Positions 48,301-57,758 of a stretch of 64,000 nucleotides of DNA are shown here, one piece after another. Source of the DNA: Diospyros lotus (lineage: Eukaryota > Streptophyta > Magnoliopsida > Ericales > Ebenaceae); assembly GCF_014633365.1 (NCBI RefSeq), contig NC_068339.1:3291001-3355000 (forward strand), read 5' to 3'. The notes under the pieces are model-generated. The model was not told where the DNA came from. It saw nothing but the letters and a program-made list of their open reading frames with translations, and searched no databases. Each line of letters begins with the position of its first letter. The stretch's first letter is position 1. Both the position numbers and the translations under genes were made by a program.

Positions 48301-51300
48301 AGAATTCTACCACATACAGCATCTAGGTTTTTATTCAAACCGATGATAAATTTGTACAACCTCTTCTTTTCCACAATACTCTTGTATTTTGCTGAATCCT
48401 ATAGTATTCACTTGTATTAGATTAGCTTGGGTTATCTCAGGAGAGTTTTCGTTCTGTGTTAGCATTTGTATATCACTTGTTTTATTCTAAAAGGATTGTT
48501 TCTAAAATGGTTAGTTAGCAGATTTGTTAATTCGGTTAGTTGTCTGTAACTTCCGGTATTTTCTACGTAACTTTCTGTTACCGCCTCTATGTTGTATAAA
48601 TAGAGGTCGAATATGAGTCTTTAAGCAAGGGCTTTATTCTGTCTTGGGATGAGAGGGAGAGAGGAGTATGCACAAGTTCTACTTGAGTATTAAGAGGGTA
48701 TATCTTTGTATTTTGGGTAGGGAAACTCTCAGCAGTTCTAGGTAAAGGCTGGAGAGATTATTGAGTGCATGTAATACTTCAAGTTTTCATTCAAGATAGT
48801 GAAGATAAAGTGCCTAGGACAGTTTGGATGTAGGTCTTGTTAAAAGACCGAACCAGGATAAATTTCTTACTTCTCGTTTTGTAATTGTTTTTCTGATTGT
48901 TTCGTTAATCTTGTATGTCATCGAGTTGAGTGAATTCTGAGAGAGGTTTTTTGTTGTGAAGATGAGTGTTATCGAGAGTTAAGAAAGCTAGGGAAATTAT
49001 TCCAACAAATCCTCTGTGCACTTCCATTGGATAATATCATACTTATCCAATTGAAGCCAATACTTGTTTAAGGAATTGAAGTATTGTGTGACATGGGAAT
49101 CACCTTGCCTTAGGTCATCAAGCACGCTTTCTATGTCGAATAACTCCAAAGTATTTTCGATATGGAAATAGGCTTCCTTAGTAGCCTCCCAAATTTCTTG
49201 TGCGGTATCATAAAGAAGGAAATTCTCACCTATTTCATTCGTTATAGAATTGATGAGCCAAGACATCACCATGTTATTTTCTGTCTTCCAACCTCTGTAT
49301 CCTGGTTCCTCTTCTCTTGGTTTGGCTATGACTCCGGTCAAGTAGTCGTCTTTGCCCTTGTCGCATATGAACATCAACACTGATTGTGACCATTGGAGAT
49401 AATTCTGACTGCTGAGCTTGTGTCCCATAATAGCGATCATGCTTGGTGCGGGAATAATCTGGGTAGACTTACTGTCGATGTTGGCCATTGTAGAAGAATT
49501 CTGGTACTATCGGGTAGAAGGAAGAAAGGAGATTAAGAGGTGGTTGGTCATTGCAGCAACTGGCTGCGTAGGGTTTGATAACAGGAAGAAATAATTCCTT
49601 CTCTGATACCATGAAGAAATTTTCTTTTGAAAGAATAATCCTCCGTCTATTATTCCCTTGAGAATGCCACAAATATATACACAGTGAATCTTAAGAATTC
49701 TTCTAAATTTTAGAGATTATACTCCTACTTTTTAAGACTAGATTACAACGACCTTAAATACAAACAAATCTAATAAAAAGGAAAGATATAAGATATAATA
49801 GCAATATAAATCAAGATAAATCATAGAGAATAAATCAGATGATAACAAGCTTAGTAGCTCAGCAACTCGGCCATTAGCTCGACAACTCGGCTTTCCCTTA
49901 GCTAGGTAGCTCGGCCTCATCAACTCGATCTTCCATCAGCTCGGCCTCATCAGCTCGCCAGCTCAGCCTCCCAACAATTTCCACAATACCTTGTCATCTA
50001 TGGTGGAAAAGAACCAAACCAAAACTTCTAAAGTGGAGGGGAGGAATTTTTTTACCATTACACATAAACATTCTGAGCTTGTGAGGGAATGTAAGGATAC
50101 CCGAGAGGTTCACCTGTTGGTTGTAAAGGGGGAGAATGTGTATGAGCCACTAAAAGTGAATCAAATTCCAATGGAGGTGCAGGGATTGTTGGAGGAATGT
50201 CATGATGTGGTTCCTGAGGAGTTGCCTAATGAGCTACCTCTTATGAGAGATATTCAACACCACATTGATTTGGTTGCTGGTGCTAGTTTGCCTAACCTAC
50301 CACACTATAAGATGAGTCTTAGGGAAAATGAGATTTTGCGAGAGTAGGTAAAAGAATTGTTGAGAAAATGGCACATTCAAGCTAACATGAGTCCATGTGC
50401 AGTGCAAGCATTATTGATACCAAAGAAAGATGGGAGTTGGAAGATGTGTGTTATAGCTAGTGACTTAGCCGAGCAAGTTCAAGCGATTTGGGAAGATGTC
50501 AAGAAAAAGTGGCACAAAACGAATGAGAAGTACAAGGCGGCAGCTAGCAAGCATAGGAAGAACAAGGTATTTGAGGTTGGAGATGAAGTCATGATATTCT
50601 TGAAGAAGGAAATGATTCCAGTAGGAAAGCACAATAAGCTCAAGCCAAAGAAATATAGTCCTTACAAGATTACAAAAAAGATCAATAACAATGTTTATGT
50701 TGTGGATTTACCTAATCATATGGGTACTTCCAAAACCTTTAATGTTGCTGATCTTTCTTTGTATTTTTCGGATGTTGTGTTGTCATACTCGGATCATAAT
50801 TCGAAGTCGAATTCTTCTCAAGTAAAGGTGAATGATGCAATCACTATTTCTATTTGAAGACCTAGCCCGTCCAAAACCCGGCCCAAGGCCGACCCGACTT
50901 AAATTGGGCAGTCCAGAACAACCCAAATAGTAGCAGCGAAACAATCCCGGGGGGGGGGGGGGCGAATTCCATAGGGCCAAAACTTCATAAGTTTTTAGGA
51001 TTTTAATACTTCATATGTTTCAGTCTTTCAGAATGCTAATTCTATTTCATGTCTGTTAGGGTTTTACTTCTATTACGATTCTAATTGAATTTTATTTACA
51101 AGTATTAGATGGATTAGCGAACACTATATATATATATGATTAGAAACTAGGATTTGTAATCAACTTTTTATTAATTCAATTACAGCAGCCTATTCGAGTT
51201 TCTTTCCAGCAAAACAAGTTCAGTTTTGCACATCTTTGAAAGCCAAGCTTTGGCCATTGAAGTTTGTTTTCAAGGGTTTTCTTTCATGTGTTTCTTTACA

Positions 51301-54300
51301 CACTCGCTACCCGTTGCGTCACTTAGGTGCCAACATTTTTTCGTCTAATTCATGTTCAACGAACTAGGGATTTGTTTGGCATAGACAAAAGTACAAGCAC
51401 ATAAATGACTTGTTGCAGCAACATCTACCATGGTCCATGTAAAAGAAGGATATCAAGAGAAATATAGGACAAAATAGCATCATAACCAACCATCAAGTGG
51501 TCAATTGCTTAAAATATCCAGCATAAATTTCTATTAGTACAGATCATAAGCAACAAAAGAATCTTAATTGCATAAGAACTCACAGTAACCCTTTTTCTAG
51601 GAGTTGATTTTCCACCAAAACTTGCCTAATTCAATTTTGTGGCAGAATTAGAGAGGTCCGGTCAAAACCAACTTATTGACAACAAATAAAGAAAGAAAAT
51701 AAGACTGGTAAACAACATGTTTCCAGGTGGTTGTTCTCTAGGTCTTTCTAACCAAAGGTAACCTCCCTCTCAACCAGAATCAGAAACTGACAACAATGAA
51801 TTAAGACAGGTTTTAATTTTAATATCTTTCTATAAAAGTTAAGATTGAAAAATAGAATCACTTACCTGTTTCAGTGGCACAAAGTTTATTTCTGCCGGTG
51901 GCAAGGCCTAGAAACGAGAAAAGACATATAAGTAACAATGTGAAAAGTAACTGCTTATTAAGTGTTTACAGTTTAAATGAAGAGAAGCTCATAAAAGCAT
52001 AAAAATCATCTTTAGTAGAGCTATCTGCTCATGATAGAGCAATATGTTTCAGGATGTCCTCTGTAACTGTTCTAAGGTATTCTAAGGTATTAAATTTCCA
52101 CACAGACAAAACATAATCAGCAAAAATGCAAGAAATACTCAGAAAAGAAAGAAATTTCAGAATTTCCATTGTAGAATGTATAATAAAAACAACTAGACCT
52201 ACCTTCAAATGATATTTACAGCCACTTTAGAAACTCAAAGGCTAGGCCAGTAACCCGTTTTCTGTTAAAAACAGCATAGAGATTACTGCTGCAACAGAAC
52301 TCAACTCCACAGAAGTATGAAATTAGAATAGGCATGCCTAAGCTTTAAGCTAATATTGCAAGTGTCACAGTAAAGCAAGATGGCAAGCCTAGACGTGAAA
52401 TTCTAATGCAAATAAATCTATCTGGAAGCATCTAACATCAAATGGTGATTATCCTTCTTAACCAGCAGATACCATTACCTGGTGTTTATCCTTAATGCTT
52501 TCAATAATCTTAAATAGATTATTCATCCCACATCCAAAGATAATATTTGAATTCAGAAAAAAAAAATGCAATTATTACATTATGTTGAAAGACAAAGTGG
52601 ATGAGAGTGGCTGCATGAGCAGCATACCTCATATGTGAAAGGACCTTCTATCGTATCCAAATCATGAGTACCAATGGCGACCAGAGTTCTTCGCCTGAAA
52701 CAAGAGGGTGTTGCCATCTCAAATAAAGACTTATAAAATATAGAACATAAAGACAATTGAATTGAAAAAGTTGGGCCAGAAGGCAAATACACAATGAGGA
52801 AGAGTTGGGCCAGAAGGCAAATACACAATGAAGAAGAGTAAATTAGCGTACAGCCATAGCATAGACATGAACTTATTGATTGCAGAGTTCTAAGAGGTGA
52901 AACACAGAGAGAAACATGCGATGCTTTGGGTAGCTTCACATTACAAAATTTTATTTACATCAGTAAGAATCTCTGTGCAGAAACGTACCCACTGTGCTCC
53001 TGGCAGACTCAAGAAGAGAAGAATATGACTAATGCAAATGTTACCCTAAGAGAAAGGGGTAATGAAAAGAAGTAAAAAATTGGGTAATGAAAAGAAGCAA
53101 AAAATTGGGTTAAACAAATCCAGGAACATATATAGGATTCTAAAATGTCAATGAAAATTCCATAAGAACTTATTCTGGATCTGAGAGATATCAAATGGCC
53201 AAATAACCATATCCTGTATTTGCATTAGAGTCTGTGTGCACAACAACTGTTAAGGCATTTGTTATAGACACAATTTATCAAGAGTCAAAAATCCAAATAT
53301 AACCAATAAAGAAAAAAAAAAGTTAATTGGCTCCAAATTACAAGGAGAAACATTTTCTTTCTCTTAAAATCACCTTAAATTTCAATTAAATAGCCATGAT
53401 GAATGAATGTATTTCTATCCATATATTAGTAAACCCAAAAAAAAAAAAAAAAAAAAACAAAAAAGAAGCAAGAGGTCACACAAGTATAACATGGAGGATA
53501 TCAAAAAGAGTCCCAGCTGCAAAATACAACTGAACCATAACTAATGTGTTACCTGCAGATGTTTTGATGAAGCCTATCCTGAAGATCAATGAAGCTGTTA
53601 TATCTTGCCTCATCAAAAGTTATACCTCTTAAAACAGCACAAACTATATATGGGCGAATTAAAGACGTCTGCAACAGTAAGCCAAACATAAAAAAGTAGA
53701 ACAAGTCATTACCTACTTCTTGTGTTTAGCAAAAATTCAACAAGTGATTTATAATTATGCAATCTGTACCTCTGGTTTTACATGCATTTCAAGCATGGCA
53801 TCACTCCTAATATTTGCCACTGTGTAAGTAGGAATTGGATCAAGCCCAATAAATATGCGCAGAGCTTGGGCAAGCCCTTCAAGGCACAGCAAGTCATATC
53901 TGTTCATCAAAAGAATAATAAAGATAAAATCGTTTACAAATGCTTCCCACTATTACAAAAAGGCAAAATCAGCAAGCAACTCACAACCAGTCACCAGTTC
54001 ATATCCCATAAGTAGATTATATCCTATGTTTAGAATTTACAAATAAAACAGTCCAGAATCTACTAACAAACTGAAAAATAGCATCGACAAACAATTCATC
54101 GAGACTGGAAAAATTAAAAACGGACACCTGTTAGCTGCAACCTCGATTTTATAGATAATTTCTTCATCCTCAGCCGCGTCTTCTTCTTCCTCCAAGTGCT
54201 TCTCTTTTCGTATAATTGCTTTTTCAGTCGTCTATGAGTGCATTAGGCCAAAAAATTACATTAACCACAAATGCCTCAACATGTCCATACATTAGGGATA

Positions 54301-54532
54301 AAGAGAGAGAGAGAGAAATGCAGTCGATCAGCGATCCCTTACGACGTCATCGAGTTCGATTCCGAATTTGAAGCACAAGTCCTCGAACTCTTCTTGCGCT
54401 GAAAGCAACGAAATGAAATGTGAGATCCTGGACGTGAATTGGACGCTTAAGGAGCGGAGAATCGGAGGCCTTACTGTAGCTACGCCCGAGGGCTTCGAAG
54501 AGCCGGTCCCTTCCGACGCTAACGGTAGGCAT
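28369..54532 (-). CDS. Phenylalanyl-tRNA synthetase beta subunit, cytosolic (596 aa, 19 exons)
   Basis: This subunit pairs with PheRS alpha in the (alpha-beta)2 enzyme that charges tRNA-Phe in the cytosol; beta carries the B3/4 editing and B5 modules. Coding exons, 5' to 3' on the minus strand: 54532-54475, 54398-54343, 54231-54128, 53899-53770, 53668-53553, 52694-52628, 51907-51866, 36187-36146, 35942-35866, 35593-35467, 35343-35176, 34288-34160, 34061-33960, 32728-32594, 30898-30824, 30009-29902, 29294-29199, 29098-29015, 28443-28369. All junctions are GT-AG and in phase, giving 596 aa, the length expected of the eukaryotic cytosolic form. Recognisable blocks are [16 protein letters not shown] at the start, [16 protein letters not shown] near 72, [18 protein letters not shown] near 160, IINGAHSAI in the B3/4 region, [34 protein letters not shown] and LPGRQARI. 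No anticodon-binding domain follows, as expected. Intron 7 (36188-51865) is swollen by retrotransposons. The only oddity is exon 13's GTGCTG donor. Confidence 0.95.
32060..32230 (-). mobile_element. Au-like SINE in synthetase intron 14
   Basis: On the minus strand, a tRNA-like B-box region (CAGGTTTGAGTTGC) is followed by CTTCTCAAAGCAAGTGCAAGGTTGCATACG and a CCCTGCC...CACAAAGCAGGG tail. This is the body order of Au-type plant SINEs. The ends are approximate. A better preserved relative lies at 62310-62480. Confidence 0.55.
33322..33350 (+). repeat. C29 homopolymer in intron 13
   Basis: Twenty-nine consecutive C residues lie at the edge of an ACAACAACA-type tract. Confidence 0.9.
33418..33588 (+). 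repeat. Tandem duplication of about 87 bp in intron 13
   Basis: GAGGGCTATTA(T/A)GATTCAAATGGTTAATAACATCACCAAG(T/C)ATTCC occurs twice in tandem and continues into a diverged ATACATAGA...GGAAATT.AGGGG segment. Only a few substitutions separate the units. Confidence 0.8.
34690..34885 (-). mobile_element. tRNA-derived SINE-like sequence in intron 11
   Basis: On the minus strand TTATGGGTTCGAATTGC resembles a B box preceded by GGTTGTTTCTTTGTAACC. Downstream comes GAGCCTCTCCCAACTCTCACATAAGTAGCC, the same order as in the Au-like copy at 62310-62480. The copy is diverged and its ends are uncertain. Confidence 0.5.
36752..37128 (+). repeat. 5' LTR of the outer gypsy element
   Basis: Begins with T followed by G20 and ends TTGCGTTA directly before the primer-binding site. 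The copy at 50949-51321 matches over its whole length. A CACTATATATATA promoter-like tract lies in the middle. Confidence 0.8.
37161..38611 (+). pseudogene. Gag and protease remnant of the outer gypsy element
   Basis: Broken frames encode [10 protein letters not shown] at the start, a capsid-like segment ([14 protein letters not shown]...[15 protein letters not shown], 37874-38242) and a zinc knuckle (CFKCNEVG...HRSSDCP) disrupted at 38240-38290. The acidic linker ([13 protein letters not shown]) precedes a protease site [13 protein letters not shown] near 38513, whose D-S-G triad is kept. In-frame stops and frameshifts exclude a functional protein. Homology resumes to 38816 ([14 protein letters not shown]), where the copia element is inserted. 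Confidence 0.8.
38822..39163 (-). repeat. 3' LTR of the copia element
   Basis: Read on the minus strand it runs from TGTAGAAATTGTTGGGAGG to AATTTCTTCA, with AGCTCGGC-type short repeats near its start. It is preceded by the polypurine tract. It is 342 bp long against 374 bp for the partner. Confidence 0.9.
39171..39752 (-). pseudogene. Copia RNase H end (downstream of the Reina insertion)
   Basis: On the minus strand the fragment resumes [17 protein letters not shown] directly after the inserted element. It continues with [20 protein letters not shown], the RNase H motif [21 protein letters not shown] and SSAEAEFRA, and ends [19 protein letters not shown] next to the polypurine tract. A stop near 39350 interrupts it. 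Confidence 0.85.
39758..40098 (+). repeat. 5' LTR of the Reina-type element
   Basis: Begins TAATAGAAG, where the 3' copy has TGATAGAAG, and ends AATCTATCA. It is otherwise nearly identical to 44680-45020. Confidence 0.92.
40129..44773 (+). pseudogene. Reina-type gag-pol polyprotein, inactivated
   Basis: One long frame starts at ATG 40129 ([17 protein letters not shown]). Blocks in order: capsid ([16 protein letters not shown]), zinc knuckle (CFRC...GHRY, 41137-41178), protease ([12 protein letters not shown], 41387-41420), RT (from about 41960; [27 protein letters not shown]), RNase H ([13 protein letters not shown]), integrase with HH-CC finger (43405-43545), core ([23 protein letters not shown]) and chromodomain (about 44515-44680). 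Breaks seen: stops at 40486, 40936, 42452, 42527 and 43829, and a T10 run at 42401-42410 that shifts the frame inside the RT catalytic loop. The protease triplet reads D-S-E and the last zinc-knuckle cysteine is tyrosine. The frame ends 94 bp inside the 3' LTR. Confidence 0.9.
44680..45020 (+). repeat. 3' LTR of the Reina-type element
   Basis: TGATAGAAG...AATCTATCA, preceded by the purine tract and followed by the target duplication CCAAC. The last codons of pol overlap its first 94 bp. Confidence 0.93.
45026..45760 (-). pseudogene. Copia reverse transcriptase (upstream of the Reina insertion)
   Basis: Minus-strand frames give [81 protein letters not shown] and the catalytic [14 protein letters not shown]. 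These are the canonical Ty1/copia RT blocks. A frameshift near 45355 separates the two halves. The YVDD box itself is intact. Confidence 0.88.
46210..47060 (-). pseudogene. Copia integrase
   Basis: Minus-strand blocks are a zinc-finger C-x2-C remnant near 47030 (KICQFSEHI), [10 protein letters not shown] (first catalytic Asp), [32 protein letters not shown] (second Asp) and [18 protein letters not shown] (Glu). The C-terminal GAG-like [31 protein letters not shown] segment follows. Frameshifts at about 46410-46640 break it. Confidence 0.88.
47283..47610 (-). mobile_element. Solo LTR inside the copia element, with TSD TCGTC
   Basis: The 328-bp stretch has palindromic termini TGTCAAGCC...GGCTTGTGACA. 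It is flanked by TCGTC on both sides (47278-47282 and 47611-47615). On the minus strand it carries a promoter-like CCTATAAATGGGC (near 47451-47463). Copia coding homology ([11 protein letters not shown], then a [19 protein letters not shown] segment) is continuous across it once it is removed. No internal domains are present. Confidence 0.9.
47616..48399 (-). pseudogene. Copia Gag C-terminus, zinc knuckle and protease
   Basis: On the minus strand the order is [19 protein letters not shown], then [16 protein letters not shown] zinc knuckle [21 protein letters not shown] lies near 48090-48145. The protease site [12 protein letters not shown] has its D-S-G triplet at 47890-47882. [17 protein letters not shown] precedes the integrase. 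Several stops (for example in the 48000-48120 stretch) inactivate it. Confidence 0.85.
48400..49007 (+). mobile_element. Solo LTR inside copia gag, with TSD AATCC
   Basis: The 608-bp stretch starts TATAGTATTC and ends ATTATTCCAACA. It is flanked by AATCC on both sides (48395-48399 and 49008-49012). Removing it and one duplication restores an uninterrupted copia gag frame. A plus-strand TATAAATAGAGG box lies near 48595. The first two bases TA instead of TG fit one G-to-A transition. No internal retroelement domains are present. Confidence 0.87.
49013..49488 (-). pseudogene. Copia Gag N-terminal part
   Basis: The frame starts [20 protein letters not shown] at 49488. It contains the [12 protein letters not shown] and [16 protein letters not shown] motifs of the Gag polyprotein UBN2/retrotransposon family. 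It is open down to the solo LTR insertion, where a spurious stop arises. Confidence 0.88.
49612..49985 (-). repeat. 5' LTR of the copia element
   Basis: 374 bp, read on the minus strand from TGTGGAAATTGTTGGGAGG to AATTTCTTCA, followed by the primer-binding site. It is longer than the other LTR mainly in the AGCTCGGCC short-repeat region. Confidence 0.9.
49991..50857 (+). pseudogene. Outer gypsy pol remainder with internal deletion
   Basis: The frame resumes after the copia element with [20 protein letters not shown] and [20 protein letters not shown]. It reaches the first RT block [13 protein letters not shown] and then jumps near 50446-50456 to the integrase C-terminal region ([53 protein letters not shown]). 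RT, RNase H and the integrase core are therefore deleted. One stop at about 50345 interrupts the first part. Confidence 0.85.
50949..51321 (+). repeat. 3' LTR of the outer gypsy element
   Basis: Starts with a G14 run and ends TTGCGTCA. It differs from 36752-37128 by roughly 9% of positions and small indels by eye. The expected polypurine tract before it is not recognisable. Confidence 0.8.
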
Positions 54533-54919
54533 GTCGGAGGCTGAACAAAGTACGCCGCTCCTCTGCAAAACCCTACTTTCTGTGCCCTGCGAAGTATACG
54601 CTGCTCAAACCGGTTCGCCGTTGGAAGCCAATGAGTAATGAAGAAATAAAGAGTAAAATACATTCCAAATCCCTCAATTTTGGTATAAATACAAGTAGAA
54701 CCTTTTCTTAAAAAAAATTACACTAACCACTCATCAGGCCAGTTAGTTCGATAGAGCGGGCCCGGGCCGGCCCAAAATCATCCAACCTTGAGCCCGAAAC
54801 CTATTAGAAATAAATAAATAGACGACTAAATCTAAAACCCTAACAAAAGGCCAGACTACCGCATAAAAACCCTAGTTTTCATCTCCACTGCGCAAAATCC
54901 CTTCTTTGCTCGATTACAG
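54533..54919. promoter_or_regulatory. Shared divergent promoter of the PheRS beta and NHP2-like genes
   Basis: Only 387 bp separate the two start codons. The region holds two interstitial telomere-type boxes (AAACCCTAA at 54835-54843 and AAACCCTAG at 54867-54875) and a site II-type GGCCCA at 54769-54774. The latter sits next to a GGGCCCGGGCC palindrome. Telo-box plus site II is the established combination in plant promoters of ribosomal-protein, snoRNP and other translation-linked genes. A TATAAATA near 54683 could serve the plus-strand gene. Start sites are not visible. Confidence 0.7.
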
Positions 54920-57758
54920 ATGGCAAGCGACAGCGAAACAGAGAAGTCGGCACAGAAGGAGAAGGAGAAGAAGAAGTTGTTGGCTTTGGCCCCCATTGCG
55001 AAACCGCTCGCCGGCAAGAAGCTCTGCAAACGCACATTCAAGCTTGTTCGACGAGGTTTGTTCATACATTCATATCGACATATTCAGGCTTCTATATGTG
55101 TTTATGACATCCGTATCTATATTGAGTTCGTGTTCTTGCTTCAGCTGCAGAGCAAAAATGCCTGAAGAGAGGAGTGAAGGAGGTTGTCAAAAGCATTCGC
55201 CGCGGTAACAAAGGGTCCGTCCCTTCTAGATTTTCATTACGCTGTATATGTGAAGCAATCCTCCACCCGTTTCTATAGATGCACACACGTACTTCTGTAC
55301 TTAACGATATCGTGTACGTTTTCCTTTGTATGTACAAGGTGCTGATGTTAAGGTTCCATCATCACTATGTGTGACCTTAGCGGATGTGCAGGATTTATTT
55401 TGTTATCCATGCTTCTACAAAACCGATCTCAGCTTAAATTTCAATATGAAATGTCAATAAAATTGGACATACCCTTATTAGAAAGTATTCATATTGCACA
55501 AAAGACTTTGTTAGAATTTGTTGAAATTATGCACTAAACAATAAATTAAATATGAGTATTTAACTTCAAAAAAAACAAACCATAGAAAATTCATTTCAAA
55601 GCAGGAAGCATTATGGATAATATTTTTTATGATTATAAATATTTGGTGTGAAGTGCTTAGGATGGTAAGGGAGTCTAATATTGGCACCTGCGATGCTTTG
55701 ATGGTTAGATAAGAAATGCATTCTCACACCCAGTTTTGCTTCTTTATGATGGGCTTATTCAGAGGCCAGAAATGAAAGAAAAATTTTATTCTTTTGATTG
55801 TATTCTCTCAAGGACAATGTCTTTTGCCAAAAAAGTTGAATTATATTGAGTATATATGTAACAAGGAAAACAAATTAAAGGGAGACAAACAATGAATGGT
55901 TCATTCCATAGTATTGACCATTGATTAGCATTTTTCTAGAGAGGACAAATGAATAAATTTATTGCATTATTCTTGTATCACCAAACATGGTTTCCCAAGC
56001 TTGCATTATTCAATATTTCATCATTGCATTATTCAAAACAGAAACTTGCCTACTGTTTTCAATTTTTACAAGCAAAGCCAGTTTTCAGCAAGGAAATGGC
56101 CACCTGATCATACTGGATGAGGAAGTAGTCTACAAATACGTATAATTTTTTATTATAATTTTAAATTTTGTATTTATATAACCATTATATGGATTTTGAT
56201 ATTTCCAAAATTGGTAATTGCTTTATTTCTTGACTTCTGTATATAGGTCAAAAAGGCCATTAATTTTTGACATAGTGTTTGTGTTTTCTTGTTTCAACCC
56301 CATTTCTTTTGCTAAAAAAAGTAAATGTCATTTTCAAACTACTTGATACTATCAATGTTTAACGTGTTTTAAGTTGAAGAAGATGCCAGCTTGTGATTTG
56401 CTGCCACTTTGGCCGGACAGAGTTTGGTTCACTATGTTAGTGCTTGTGTGTGCGTGTATTATGGAGAGCAGCTTTCTTGTTGTTGAAGATTGTGCTTTAA
56501 TTGCTCTGGTTACTTTTATTTACACTTCATTTCTCATTAATCCATCTTATTATTGTAAATGCAGATTGTGTATTATAGCTGGGAATATATCTCCTATTGA
56601 TGTCATCACTCATGTTCCAATCTTATGTGAAGAAGCTGAAATTCCTTATATATATGTGCCAGCAAAAGAAGTAAGTTTCTTTTTTTTTTTTTTTTTTTAC
56701 CGTTCTCCTGTAGATACAGTGAGTCAGTCTTCTATTTTTTTTTTTTTTAATTCTTATGCTATAGATGATAAGGGTTTCTGTTTCTCTTATGATTGTTTCC
56801 TGTCGCTATGGTAATTTTCAAGAATAGGTTGCACTGCTTATGTATTAGCTTAGCATTTGCAATTAAATTTTTATTGATCTTAACATTCCTATTCAGTTTA
56901 TTGCCATACATTTTGACGTATTAAGAAAAGGGTAATACCATTTATGTTAAGGTATCTGGGGAATCATTTTGTTGTTTTTACAAGACTGAGGGCATTTCAT
57001 TTTTCCTTCTTTTCTTCTCATTACTTCTGGATACAATGCTATCATCTGCATTGGCAGTTTAATGCACTTTCTTTCATTAAATAACCAGGACTTCCATGTT
57101 TTAGTTGCTTCTTAACTTGCATCCTGGCGGTTATTTGGAGATAGCATGATCAAATTTCATAGGCATTAAAGCCCTGTCTAGTTAGAGTTCTTGTGTTTTC
57201 ATGCTATTTATGTTTTCTATTTCTGAAACAAAACTAACGAATCATTGAACAATGGCTGTAAGAAACTTTATACCAGAAAAACTATTTCCTTATGTTCATT
57301 AAAATTCATCTCTGATTGTTGTGGTGTTCTCTTAAGCTGGTTTTTAGGCTCTTCTCCGTGTACCCAATTGTGTTTGTGTTTCCTTCTTCTATTTTGTTTC
57401 AGAAAGTTGCATTACTTTCAAGATTCACGCCACTTGCATCACTTGGGTTTTTAAAAACAATTCTGTGAAATAGCATTGGTTACGTTGATGGATCATCATT
57501 CATACACTCTTTATCTAATCGGAATAAGGTTTGGCATAGTGGTGTATCATTTGACTCTTAGGGCGCTAAAATCACTGCCATGTTGCTTTTATCCAGGATC
57601 TTGCAAATGCAGCCACTACCAAGAGGCCAACATGCTGTGTTCTAGTGCTAACCAAACCAACCAAGGGGGAGCTGGGCCAGGAGGAACAAGAAAAGCTGAA
57701 GGGGGATTATGATCAAGTTGTAAAAGAAGTTTCTGATCTCACTTCCTCTATGTACTAG
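54920..57758 (+). CDS. NHP2: NHP2-like H/ACA snoRNP subunit 2 (157 aa, four exons)
   Basis: NHP2 belongs to the L7Ae/L30e/S12e/Gadd45 fold. It binds the K-turn-like part of H/ACA guide RNAs with dyskerin, NOP10 and GAR1, directing rRNA pseudouridylation in the nucleolus. Exons are 54920-55055, 55145-55214, 56565-56670 and 57597-57758, all GT-AG and in phase (474 nt in total). A short Lys/Glu-rich N-terminus precedes LAPIAKPLAGKKLCKRTFKL, then AAEQKCLKRGVKEVVKSIRR. The RNA-binding core has LCIIAGNISPIDVITHVPIL and EIPYIYVPAKEDL. The end is LTSSMY. Length and motifs match the plant NHP2-like family, so the gene looks intact. It is divergent from the PheRS beta gene and probably co-regulated with it. 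Confidence 0.95.

Larger units (their letters stand above)
38822..49985 (-). mobile_element. Second layer: Ty1/copia retrotransposon inserted in the gypsy element
   Basis: LTRs lie at 38822-39163 and 49612-49985. The insertion is flanked by ATACC on both sides (38817-38821 and 49986-49990). On the minus strand the order is 5' LTR (right), primer-binding site TGGTATCAGAG (ending at 49601), gag, protease, integrase, reverse transcriptase, RNase H, polypurine tract AGCTTGAGGGGGAG (39177-39164), 3' LTR (left). The Ty1/copia order integrase before RT is clear. Removing the Reina element and the two solo LTRs leaves about 4.95 kb, a normal copia size. LTRs differ at about 6% by eye plus a roughly 30-bp length difference. 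Stops in gag and pol make it dead. Confidence 0.92.
36752..51321 (+). mobile_element. Outermost nested element: internally deleted Ty3/gypsy retrotransposon
   Basis: Direct LTRs (36752-37128 and 50949-51321) enclose gag and protease remnants, an interrupting copia element (38822-49985 plus its target duplication), and a short pol remainder. A primer-binding site TGGTATCAAAG near-complementary to initiator Met-tRNA starts at 37131. Without the copia stack the element is only about 3.4 kb, because most of reverse transcriptase, RNase H and integrase is missing between about 50446 and 50456. The LTRs differ at roughly 9% of positions by eye, making it the oldest layer. The outer target duplication could not be fixed because the 5' ends are homopolymeric. 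Confidence 0.85.

Noticed and set aside
56374..56814. 146-codon plus-strand open frame
   Set aside because: It includes exon 3 of the NHP2-like gene (56565-56670) in frame, but the rest is intron read-through ending in T-runs.
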